Below are positions 5,441 to 11,748 of a DNA stretch of 11,748 nucleotides, in pieces. Both the position numbers and the translations under genes were made by a program. Every line of letters begins with the position of its first letter. Within the stretch, counting starts at the first letter, position 1. The notes beneath the pieces are model-generated. The model did not search any database. It worked only from the letters and a program-made list of their open reading frames with translations, and was not told where the DNA came from. The stretch covers positions 1-11,748 of the forward strand of contig DATKNR010000175.1 in the NCBI GenBank assembly GCA_035541255.1, in the 5' to 3' direction. Source of the stretch: JOPF136 sp035541255 (GTDB lineage: Bacteria > Acidobacteriota > Terriglobia > Acidiferrales > UBA7541).

Positions 5441-7942
5441 GATGGAGGTCAGCGGATCCACGCGCATGGCACGCCGCGCGGGCACGTAACATGCCAGCAG
5501 GGCAATGGCCGCCAGCAGCGCGGCCGTCCCCGCCAGGATGACCGGGTCGGTGCCGCTTAGCCCGTACAACATGGGCGCGAGTACGCGGCGCAGCACAAAA
5601 TATCCACCCAGCAGGCCCGCGGCGATGCCCACGATCGCGAGCGTCATGCCCTGACGCACCACGAGGCGTAGCACGTCGTGCGGCTGCGCCCCGAGCGCCA
5701 TGCGCACTCCCAGATCGTGCGTTTGCTGCGTCACGGAATAAGACATGACCCCGTAGATTCCCACCGAGGAGAGCACGGTGGCCAGCGCGGCGAAGAAGCC
5801 CACGAGCGCCATGTTCAAGCGGCGGCGGGAGGCCAGAGCCTCCACGTAATCCTGCATTGTCTTCACTTCGGAGATGGGCTGGTCCTTGTCCACGCTCTCC
5901 ACCGCGCGGCGGATGGCGGGCACCAGCCCCATCGGATTCGAGGCCGCGCGAACCACAACGCGCATCACCGGCGAGGGATTCTGCAGGTAGGGGACGTAGA
6001 AGATGGCCGCTTCGGGCTCGCCAACATCCGCCTCGGTGGTGTCGCCGACGATGCCGACAACCGTGAGCCAGGAATCGCGCAGGACGGGAGTGAAGGCGTT
6101 GCCGCCTTCGGGCAGAAATCGCAACTCCCTCCCGATGGGGTTTTCATTCGGAAAGAAGTGCCGGGCCAGCGCGGAATTGATCACCACGACCCCCGCGCCC
6201 TGTTCCGCATCCGAAGGCGTCAGTTCGCGGCCTTTGAGCAGCGGGATCCGCATGGTGGCGAAATAGCCTGAATCGACCGTGCGGTACTGCGCGCTCAGCT
6301 CCTCGCCGCGCGGCAGCGGCGCCATGCCCGCGATCTGGAAATTGATGTTGCCCCTCCAGGCTGTCAGCGGCAGGTAATTGATCATGCCCGTCGATTCGAC
6401 ACCGGGGAGCGCCCGCACGCCTTCGTCGAGCCGCCGGAAGAAAGACACAAACTGCGCCGGTTCCTTGTAGCGGTACGTCGGCAGGGTAATCTGCAGCGTC
6501 AACAGATTCTCCGGGTCGTAGCCCAGATGTTCATTCAGCACGTTGAGAAAACTCCGGGTAAGCAGTCCCGCCCCGGCGAGCAGAAACAGCGATACCGCGA
6601 CTTCCACGATCACCAGCAGGCTGCGGAGCCGGTTGCCGCGCCGGCCGCCCGTCGCGCTGCGCCCGCCTTCTTTGAGCGATTCGCTGAGGCGCGACTGCGA
6701 AAGCTGGAAGGAAGGGGCCAGGCCGAACAGAATCCCGGTGAGGATGGAAATCACCAGGGTGAAGACCAGCACGTCCGCGTCAATCCGGATCATCCCCGCA
6801 TAGGGAATTTCGTAGAGACTGCCGGGAGCGGGAAGGAACAGGGGAAGCAGGCGCAGTCCTCCGAAGGCGAGCAGGAGGCCGAGGACGCCTCCGCTCATTC
6901 CCAGCAGCACGCTCTCCGTGAGCAATTGCAGCAGCAGCCGGCTGCGCTTGGCCCCCAGCGACGCGCGCACCGCCATCTCACGTTCGCGTGAAGTGGCGCG
7001 GGAAAGCAGCAGGTTGGCTATGTTGACGCACGCGATGAGCAAGACCATGCCCGCAACGGCCAGCAGAATTTCCAGCGCGGGCCGCAGCGTTCGTGTGGCC
7101 TCCGAGTGCATGGCGGCCACGCGCACATCGGAACTCGCATCGATGTTGGGATATTCCAGGTGGAGCTGCTGGACGATTCCTTTCATTTCCGCATCCGCGG
7201 CCGGGACGCTGATGCCGGGCTTCAGACGGCCAAACACGATCAGCAAGTGAACGTCGCGGTCCAGCTTGCCGCGGTCCATCGTAAACGGCATCCACAGGTC
7301 GTACTGCCAGCCGGCGTTGCCCCACAGATTGAAATCGGCAGGCAGCACTCCGACCACGGTGAACACGGCATCGTCCACAGTGACGGTGCGGCCCAGCACG
7401 TTCTCGTCGCCGCCGAAGTGCTCCTGCCAGAAGCGGTAACTGAGAATCGCCACCTGGCCGTGGCCGGGCTGCTCTTCGTCCGGGAGAAAGGAGCGGCCGA
7501 GAACCGGCTTCACGCGGAAAAGGTCGAAGAAGTTTGCCGTGACGCGCGCGCCGTATACCTGTTCCGGCTCCGAGGCGCCGGCCAGGTTGTAATAGCCTGC
7601 GGTCCATCCGGCCAATTGCTCGAAGGACCTGTTGCGCTCGCGCCAGTCCAGATATTCCGCCGCGGACGCAGCGCCGCGGGTGACGTTGCGCCGGGCTTCC
7701 GTCTTGCGCACCATGACGATGCGGTCTGAGCCGGGGAACGGCAACTGGCGCAGCAGGACGGCATTGACCACGCTGAAGATGGCGGCATTCGCGCCGATCC
7801 CCAGCCCGAGTGTGAGCAGGGCGACCGCGGAGAAGGCCGGATTTCTCACCAGCGCCCGCAGCCCAAACTTCACGTCACGCCAGAAATAGTCGCCACCCAT
7901 GCCCAAGGAGGCCCGCCTTCCGGGCCGCTGCTCCTCTTCCAT
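5429..7942 (-). CDS. ADOP-type (MacB/FtsX-like) duplicated permease
   Basis: An 837-residue inner-membrane protein of the MacB/FtsX permease superfamily, in the duplicated form known as acidobacterial duplicated orphan permease. First half: a membrane helix at about 36-64 (AVALLTLGLGIGANAAIFSV), a MacB periplasmic core (about 65-285), then an FtsX block of about three helices (288-412) containing ACVNIANLLLSRATSREREMAV. The second half repeats this: a helix at about 440-462, a second periplasmic core and a C-terminal FtsX block with GIYGVMSYSVTQQTHDLGVRMALG, ending PARRAMRVDPLTSIRYE. Known relatives move substrates or transmit force through a partner ABC ATPase. None is encoded here, hence orphan, and the substrate is unknown. 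The first ATG (7942) is used; neither it nor the ATG at 7900 has a strong ribosome binding site. No PadR-type regulator, often seen beside ADOP genes, is present. Confidence 0.92.
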   Translation of the reverse strand: MEEEQRPGRRASLGMGGDYFWRDVKFGLRALVRNPAFSAVALLTLGLGIGANAAIFSVVNAVLLRQLPFPGSDRIVMVRKTEARRNVTRGAASAAEYLDWRERNRSFEQLAGWTAGYYNLAGASEPEQVYGARVTANFFDLFRVKPVLGRSFLPDEEQPGHGQVAILSYRFWQEHFGGDENVLGRTVTVDDAVFTVVGVLPADFNLWGNAGWQYDLWMPFTMDRGKLDRDVHLLIVFGRLKPGISVPAADAEMKGIVQQLHLEYPNIDASSDVRVAAMHSEATRTLRPALEILLAVAGMVLLIACVNIANLLLSRATSREREMAVRASLGAKRSRLLLQLLTESVLLGMSGGVLGLLLAFGGLRLLPLFLPAPGSLYEIPYAGMIRIDADVLVFTLVISILTGILFGLAPSFQLSQSRLSESLKEGGRSATGGRRGNRLRSLLVIVEVAVSLFLLAGAGLLTRSFLNVLNEHLGYDPENLLTLQITLPTYRYKEPAQFVSFFRRLDEGVRALPGVESTGMINYLPLTAWRGNINFQIAGMAPLPRGEELSAQYRTVDSGYFATMRIPLLKGRELTPSDAEQGAGVVVINSALARHFFPNENPIGRELRFLPEGGNAFTPVLRDSWLTVVGIVGDTTEADVGEPEAAIFYVPYLQNPSPVMRVVVRAASNPMGLVPAIRRAVESVDKDQPISEVKTMQDYVEALASRRRLNMALVGFFAALATVLSSVGIYGVMSYSVTQQTHDLGVRMALGAQPHDVLRLVVRQGMTLAIVGIAAGLLGGYFVLRRVLAPMLYGLSGTDPVILAGTAALLAAIALLACYVPARRAMRVDPLTSIRYE

Positions 7943-8044
7943 GATTCTGCTGCGGTGCGGCAGATACTACTACAGGGAGGCCGCCATGTGCTGAATAATC
8001 GAAGTTGTGTATTACTGGAAAAGCACCGCACCCCTGAAGAACGG

Positions 8045-8089
8045 GTGCGGCCGGCATCCCGCCGCGAGCGGTGAGGGTTCCGGCCGCGC
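8045..8089. repeat. GC-rich inverted repeat upstream of tRNA-Ser
   Basis: GCGGCCGG at 8047-8054 pairs perfectly with CCGGCCGC at 8080-8087. The stem can be extended outward by a G-T wobble and a G-C pair. The 25-base loop itself contains a small CCGC/GCGG pairing. No T-run follows in either direction. It may be a structured leader of the permease mRNA, a dispersed repeat, or chance in GC-rich DNA. Confidence 0.4.
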
Positions 8090-8130
8090 GCACAATGGGC
8101 GGATGCCGTGCCGCGCGCTGCATGGCGGGT

Positions 8131-8136
8131 TACAAT
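8131..8136 (+). promoter_or_regulatory. Putative -10 box of the tRNA-Ser promoter
   Basis: TACAAT lies 7 bases before the first base of the mature tRNA and differs from the TATAAT consensus at one position. I see no convincing TTGACA-like -35 box at the expected distance (around 8108-8113). The position suits a tRNA promoter with a very short leader. Confidence 0.4.
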
Positions 8137-8143
8137 TAGGAGC

Positions 8144-8233
8144 GGAGGGGTGGGTGAGCGGTTTAAACCGGCGGTCTTGAAAACCGTTAGGCCCGTGAGG
8201 GTCTCGGGGGTTCGAATCCCCCCTCCTCCGCCA
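8144..8233 (+). tRNA. tRNA-Ser (anticodon UGA), CCA encoded
   Basis: A complete class II tRNA of 90 bases. The acceptor stem GGAGGGG (8144-8150) pairs with CTCCTCC (8223-8229) with one G-T wobble. The anticodon stem GCGGT/ACCGT encloses loop CTTGAAA, giving anticodon TGA at 8178-8180, which decodes UCA (and other UCN) serine codons. The long variable arm pairs GGCCC with GGGTC around GTGA, as expected for serine. The T arm is GGGGG-TTCGAAT-CCCCC. Discriminator G (8230) is followed by an encoded CCA (8231-8233). There is no sign of an integration site: no integrase gene and no second copy of the tRNA 3' end in the window. Confidence 0.96.
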
Positions 8234-8432
8234 CTCTTTCCAGCCTGAAAAGGGCGCCCTGAGCCGGGTTTATCAATGAACGGCCGCCAGCATGGCCCCA
8301 ATCCTTCCTCAGGCCCGGAACCACATCGCCAATTGGCTGGCGGAGCCAACCCGTAATTCTCTGAGGACAGTAACCTTAGTACCAGTGCGTCCGTAGCGCG
8401 GAGTCGCTAGAGTGTGTGGCGCACGGGTCTAT
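8234..8432. other. Intergenic spacer between tRNA-Ser and histidine kinase
   Basis: About 200 bp without a supported gene. It holds a perfect palindrome GCCAATTGGC (8328-8337) and an 8-bp inverted repeat, CCGCCAGC at 8284-8291 with GCTGGCGG at 8336-8343, around a 44-base loop. A GTAACC-type element at 8370-8395 may be the kinase promoter. AGGGCGCCCT just after the tRNA is self-complementary but has no T-run, so a tRNA terminator is not convincing. Confidence 0.5.
8370..8395 (+). promoter_or_regulatory. Possible ECF-like promoter of the histidine kinase
   Basis: GTAACCTT at 8370-8377 and CGTA at 8392-8395 resemble the element ahead of the sigma operon, GTAACCTT at 2178-2185 with GGTA at 2199-2202. 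Spacers between GTAACC and the -10 tetramer are 16 and 15 bases respectively. The distance to the kinase ATG (8433) suits a promoter. Two by-eye matches in the same window are suggestive, not proof. Confidence 0.28.
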
Positions 8433-10277
8433 ATGTCTCTTGGTCTGACTGCCCAGCAGCCACAATTGCTACGTGTGACGGAATCCCCACGGAGCCCGAG
8501 ACACTTTTCTGTCTCCTCGGTCACAGCGTGGATCGCAGCTGGCTGGGTCTTGCTGGTGGGCGGTTACGTGGCCGGGGCGCTGCTCATGCGCCAGGGAGAT
8601 CAGCTGACGGCCTTCGGCGATTTGATCCAATGCTTTGTGCCGCTGCTGGCCAACACCGGGCTGCTGCTTAACGCCGCATCGCCGCGGTGGCGGCAGAACT
8701 GGTTCTGGCTCCTGTTCGCGCTGGGCTGCACGCTGTGGATGGGCGGCCAGGTGCTTTGGACCCACTATGAAGTGTTCCTGCACCAGCCGAATCCGAACCC
8801 ATTTTCGGGCGACCCGATTTTCTTCTTCCACACTGTCCCGATGCTCGCCGCGCTGGCATTGCAGCCACACGTGCGCCGGCCGGAACGCGGCACGGTCTAC
8901 GGCGCGCTCGACTTCGCGCTCCTGCTTGCATGGTGGACGTTTCTTTACCTGTTCTATGTAATCCCCTGGCAGATCGTGGTTCTGAAGGTCGATTACTACG
9001 GCGATGCCTTCAACTATCTTTATCTGGTCGAGAATTCGCTGCTGCTCGCCGGGCTGGGCGCCCTGGCGCTGCAGGCACGCGGCGCCTGGCGGCGCGTCTA
9101 TTGCGCGCTATTTTTCTCCTGCGGACTGTACCTGCTGGGATCCACGCTGATCAACCTGGCAATCGACCGCAACCGGTATCACACGGGAAGCCTCTATGAC
9201 GTTCCGCTGGTGGCATCCTTCGCGATGTTCGGTACGGCGGGCCTGCTGGCCTATCGTTCGCCGGGTAACTTGGAAGGCTACGGGGCGCCGGCGGCGCGTA
9301 ATCCGGTGTGGGCCTCACGGCTGGCCATGGCCGCTGTCATGTCGCTGCCCCTGTTCGCCCTATGGAACCAGCTGGTCAGCGACGATCCGGCTCCCATCCG
9401 GAAATACCGGCTGCTGCTAACGCTTGCCACGATGATTCCGTTCGGCGCGCTGGTGTTCTGGCGGCAGCACCTGGTGGACCGCGAGAGGCAGGAGCTGCTG
9501 CTCAGCTCTGAGGAATCGCTGGAAAACCTGCGCCGGCTGCAGAACCAGCTTGTACAGACGGAAAAGCTTTCGTCGCTGGGCCAGCTTGCCGCCGGAGCGG
9601 CGCACGAGATCAACAATCCGCTGACCGCGATTCTCGGTTTCACCGACGTGCTGGAAGCTGACCGCGCGCTTGCTCCGCGGTACCGCACGCTAGTGGAGAA
9701 AATCCGGGCGCAGGCGCTGCGCACGAAGTCGCTCATCACCAGCCTGCTGAGCTTCGCCCGCCAGGTGCCGGCGGAAAAGGTGCTGCTGGACATGAACCAG
9801 GTGCTCGCCAGCGCGGTGCAATTGCGCTCGCTGGACCTGCGCGACAAGCAGGTAAAGCTCGAATTCGCGCCGGAGACGCTGCTGCCGGGCGTACGCGGCG
9901 ATCCGAACCAGCTGCTCCAGGTCTTCTTCCACATCATCAACAATGCCGTGGACGCGCTCGAGGAAGTGGGCGGCGGCGTGCTCACCATCCGCACGCTGCG
10001 CGAGCGGCACCGCGCCGTGGTGGAATTCTCCGATACCGGACCGGGGCTGAAAGACCCGAAGCGCGTCTTCGATCCCTTCTATACAACGAAGCCCGTCGGC
10101 AAAGGCTCGGGCCTGGGACTTTCCATCTGCTACGGAATCGTGCACGAGCACGGCGGCGAAATTACGTGCTTCAACCGGCCGGAGGGCGGAGCGACGTTCC
10201 GCGTTGAGCTTCCCGTACTCCCGGCCATCGTGCCGCAGACGGTCGCTTCCTACTATTCCGCCGCCAAGAATTCGTGA
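8433..10277 (+). CDS. Polytopic membrane sensor histidine kinase
   Basis: A 614-residue two-component sensor kinase. The first ~345 residues form an integral-membrane domain with about nine or ten hydrophobic segments, the first near 30-52, linked by loops such as HQPNPNPFSGDPIFFF. I do not recognise it as a named sensor module. A short helical linker (about 345-378) leads to the HisKA dimerisation domain with the phosphoacceptor H391 in GQLAAGAAHEINNPLTAILGF. HATPase_c follows: N box HIINNAVDALEE (N503/N504), G1 DTGPGL (534-539), F box FDPFYTTKP, G2 GKGSGLGLS (from 556). This NtrB-like core should be active. There is no PAS, HAMP or receiver domain, and no response regulator adjoins it, so the partner is elsewhere. 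A GTG at 8412 would add seven residues; the ATG at 8433 is chosen, though neither has a clear ribosome binding site. The signal is unknown; the membrane bundle may sense a lipid or membrane-state cue (inference). Confidence 0.9.
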   Translation: MSLGLTAQQPQLLRVTESPRSPRHFSVSSVTAWIAAGWVLLVGGYVAGALLMRQGDQLTAFGDLIQCFVPLLANTGLLLNAASPRWRQNWFWLLFALGCTLWMGGQVLWTHYEVFLHQPNPNPFSGDPIFFFHTVPMLAALALQPHVRRPERGTVYGALDFALLLAWWTFLYLFYVIPWQIVVLKVDYYGDAFNYLYLVENSLLLAGLGALALQARGAWRRVYCALFFSCGLYLLGSTLINLAIDRNRYHTGSLYDVPLVASFAMFGTAGLLAYRSPGNLEGYGAPAARNPVWASRLAMAAVMSLPLFALWNQLVSDDPAPIRKYRLLLTLATMIPFGALVFWRQHLVDRERQELLLSSEESLENLRRLQNQLVQTEKLSSLGQLAAGAAHEINNPLTAILGFTDVLEADRALAPRYRTLVEKIRAQALRTKSLITSLLSFARQVPAEKVLLDMNQVLASAVQLRSLDLRDKQVKLEFAPETLLPGVRGDPNQLLQVFFHIINNAVDALEEVGGGVLTIRTLRERHRAVVEFSDTGPGLKDPKRVFDPFYTTKPVGKGSGLGLSICYGIVHEHGGEITCFNRPEGGATFRVELPVLPAIVPQTVASYYSAAKNS

Positions 10278-10284
10278 CCCACGC

Positions 10285-10302
10285 CGCGGACTAGGTTCCG
10301 CG
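10285..10302 (+). terminator. Weak candidate terminator after the histidine kinase
   Basis: CGCGGA (10285-10290) and TCCGCG (10297-10302) form a perfect 6-bp stem with a 6-base loop, starting 8 bp after the kinase stop. The downstream sequence CTGTTGTGCCTT is only mildly T-rich, so intrinsic termination is uncertain. Confidence 0.28.
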
Positions 10303-10384
10303 CTGTTGTGCCTTGCAGCCACGGGGTTGCTGCGCTAGAGTCGCGGCGCTGATACTCGAAAGCCATCCTTCTTGGGGGATCGTG

Positions 10385-11748
10385 ATGAATTCCTCTGCCC
10401 GCCGCTTCGCTCTGCTCTTTCTGCTGCTGCTCATCGCCGCGTCCGCCTCCGCCCAATCTGCGCGCGAAAGCTTGAAGCAACTGGTGGCCACGCCCGGCGT
10501 TTCCGGATACGAAGGAGTCAAAGGTGGGCCGGCGGAGGTCATTCAGGACGCCATCAAATCGCTGCAGCCGGCGCCCGCCGTGACGGTGGACTCGATGGGC
10601 GACATCCTTGTGAAGATCGAGGGCAGCAACCCCGGCCCCAAGCGGGTGATTGTGGCGCCCATGGACGAGCCCGGTTACGTGGTGACCGAAATTACCGCGG
10701 ACGGTTTCCTGCGGCTGCAACGCCTGCCGCAACAGTCGCCGCAGTTTCTTTTCGACGCGCTGCACTTTGCGCAGCAGGTGTCCGTCCTCGCTCGCGACGG
10801 CCGCCGCGTGTCCGGTGTGATTGCCGGGCTCTCCGTGCATCTCCAGCCCGGCCGGCGCGACGCGCCGAAAATGGATCACCTGGACGAGATGTACGTGGAC
10901 ATCGGCGCGGCGAACGAGGCGGAGGCGCGGAAGGCGGGCGTGGATGTGCTCGACCCCGTGACTGTGGACCGCCGCCTCTACCAGTTGTCGAACCGGCTGG
11001 ATGCGGGTACAGCCGTGGGCGACCGGTACGGCGCCGCGGCGTTGCTGGCTCTCGCGGAGCTGTTGAAGGACCGAAAATTTACGGGCAGCGTGACGCTCGC
11101 CTTTGTCACACAGGAATGGCTGGGCGGGCGCGGACTGCGCCGCGTGCTGGAAGAGACGAACGCCGAGGAAATGATCTACGTCGGCCGGCTGACCGCGCCG
11201 CGCACTCCGGGCTCGGGCGCCCCGCCACCTCCGCCAGGCTCCGGAGTGCTGATCGCAACGAGCGACGCTTCGAAACCGCTCGAAGGGTTTGCCGCGGAGA
11301 TTCAAAGCATGGCACACGAGATTGGCGTGAATGCGCACGCAGAGCCCGCGGGCGCGCTGCGCTTCGTTGGGTACCTGCAGCCGCCGAAGCTGCCGGAGAA
11401 ATTCGTCCAGCTCGCGCTGCCGCTCGACTGGCCGGTCACGCCCATTGAGACTGTTTCCGAGAACGATCTTGGCGGTTTGGTCAGTTTGCTGGACCGCACG
11501 ATACGTCCACCCTCAGGCGTTCCCGGGGGTTCGGGCGGTGGCGTTACCGATGGACATTTTGCGCGCGCCCCGCATACCGAGCTTTCTGTGGAAGAAGTTC
11601 TGAAGGAACTGTCTGTCGCCTATGGCGCGAGCGGGCACGAGGCGGCGGTCCGCGAGAAGGTCTTGAGCCTGTTGCCGTCGTGGGCAAAGCCGGAGACGGA
11701 CGCGTCCGGCAATTTGATCCTGCATTTCGGGACACAGGCGAGCGGCCA
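10385..11748 (+). CDS. Exported tandem M42-type aminopeptidase-like protein, degenerate first domain (3' end outside window)
   Basis: At least 454 residues, open to the window edge. Start: ATG with GGGGGA five bases upstream. A signal peptide (1-23, ending ASA) sends it to the periplasm or beyond. Residues 28-375 align by eye along a whole M42 (TET/glutamyl aminopeptidase-like) peptidase: LVATPGVSGYEG, SMGDILVKIEG, MDEPGYVVTEITADGFLR, DEMYVDIGAANEAEARKAGV-D-LDPVTVD, FVTQEWLGGRGL. The metal-site motifs are altered: AHMDE reads APMDE (P92), the DDR bridging motif reads VGDR (D213 kept), QEE reads QEW (W245), the following Asp position reads YVGRL (G267), and the terminal HSP motif reads VTP (V351). 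The first domain is therefore probably inactive. A proline run (280-284) replaces the usual loop. After a Gly-rich linker (378-392) a second M42-like N terminus starts at about 402 (VLKELSVAYGASGHEAAVRE) and runs off the window. Whether that copy is catalytic cannot be seen here. Confidence 0.82.
   Translation, partial: MNSSARRFALLFLLLLIAASASAQSARESLKQLVATPGVSGYEGVKGGPAEVIQDAIKSLQPAPAVTVDSMGDILVKIEGSNPGPKRVIVAPMDEPGYVVTEITADGFLRLQRLPQQSPQFLFDALHFAQQVSVLARDGRRVSGVIAGLSVHLQPGRRDAPKMDHLDEMYVDIGAANEAEARKAGVDVLDPVTVDRRLYQLSNRLDAGTAVGDRYGAAALLALAELLKDRKFTGSVTLAFVTQEWLGGRGLRRVLEETNAEEMIYVGRLTAPRTPGSGAPPPPPGSGVLIATSDASKPLEGFAAEIQSMAHEIGVNAHAEPAGALRFVGYLQPPKLPEKFVQLALPLDWPVTPIETVSENDLGGLVSLLDRTIRPPSGVPGGSGGGVTDGHFARAPHTELSVEEVLKELSVAYGASGHEAAVREKVLSLLPSWAKPETDASGNLILHFGTQASG

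Larger units (their letters stand above)
7943..8143. other. Intergenic spacer between permease and tRNA-Ser
   Basis: About 200 bp between the start of the minus-strand permease and the tRNA. It should hold the permease promoter on the minus strand, which I could not pick out, and the tRNA promoter on the plus strand. A strong GC-rich inverted repeat at 8045-8089 is described separately. No coding frame here has support. Confidence 0.5.

Noticed and set aside
8144..8233. tRNA-Ser as an attachment site of an integrated element.
   Set aside because: No integrase, no repeated tRNA 3' segment and no change in gene style on either side within the window.
7870..8349. 159-codon minus-strand frame crossing the tRNA and overlapping the permease start.
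   Set aside because: Its GGIRTPETLTGLTVFKTAGL segment is the reverse translation of the tRNA-Ser gene, a well-known source of spurious protein entries.
10372..11448. 358-codon plus-strand frame and a 361-codon minus-strand frame (10253-11338) over the M42 gene.
   Set aside because: Both are Arg/Ala- or His/Arg-rich shadows. The frame starting at 10385 has a ribosome binding site, a signal peptide and M42 signatures over its whole length.
1..11748. CRISPR array, insertion sequence or defence system.
   Set aside because: No regularly spaced repeats, transposase, Cas or toxin-antitoxin-like genes were seen on either strand.

Overview
The window looks like chromosomal DNA of a high-GC member of the Acidobacteriota. 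This is an inference from gene content: an orphan duplicated MacB/FtsX-type permease of the ADOP kind, a short PilZ protein ending in a FWGIDFPP..W tail, and an ECF sigma / zinc-finger anti-sigma / DUF4097 gene set. No 16S or other phylogenetic marker is present. I see no mobile element, CRISPR array or integrase, so it reads as ordinary chromosome rather than an island.

Layout. Positions 1-174 hold nothing I can name. An M20-family dipeptidase (minus strand, 175-1536) is followed, divergently and across a 200-bp spacer, by a short PilZ-domain gene (1740-2105). Next comes a tight four-gene plus-strand operon (2252-5421): an ECF sigma factor, a membrane-anchored zf-HC2 anti-sigma factor with a HEAT-like C-terminal domain, and two exported DUF4097 paralogues. 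Junctions overlap by 11 bp, are 9 bp apart, then overlap by 8 bp. A possible ECF-type promoter (TGTAAC-N16-GGTA) lies just upstream of the sigma gene. A large ADOP-type permease (minus, 5429-7942) converges on the operon with 7 bp between stop codons.

A 490-bp intergenic stretch (7943-8432) contains a complete tRNA-Ser(UGA) with encoded CCA at 8144-8233. It is followed by a hybrid histidine-kinase-type gene in the loose sense only: a polytopic membrane domain joined to a HisKA/HATPase_c core, with no receiver domain (8433-10277). The last gene (10385 to beyond the window) is an exported M42-family aminopeptidase-like protein. It is open to the window edge and contains a first M42-like domain whose metal-binding motifs are mostly destroyed, followed by the beginning of a second M42-like domain.

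How the genes may work together. The sigma/anti-sigma/DUF4097 cluster is best read as a cell-envelope response module. The anti-sigma factor would hold the sigma factor at the membrane, and the two exported beta-rich proteins would be outputs or sensors. A similar GTAACC element precedes the histidine kinase, so the two signalling systems could be linked, but this is weakly supported. The M20 and M42 genes at the two ends are unrelated peptidases, one cytoplasmic and one exported. The most unusual object is the tandem M42 protein with a probable pseudoenzyme first half.
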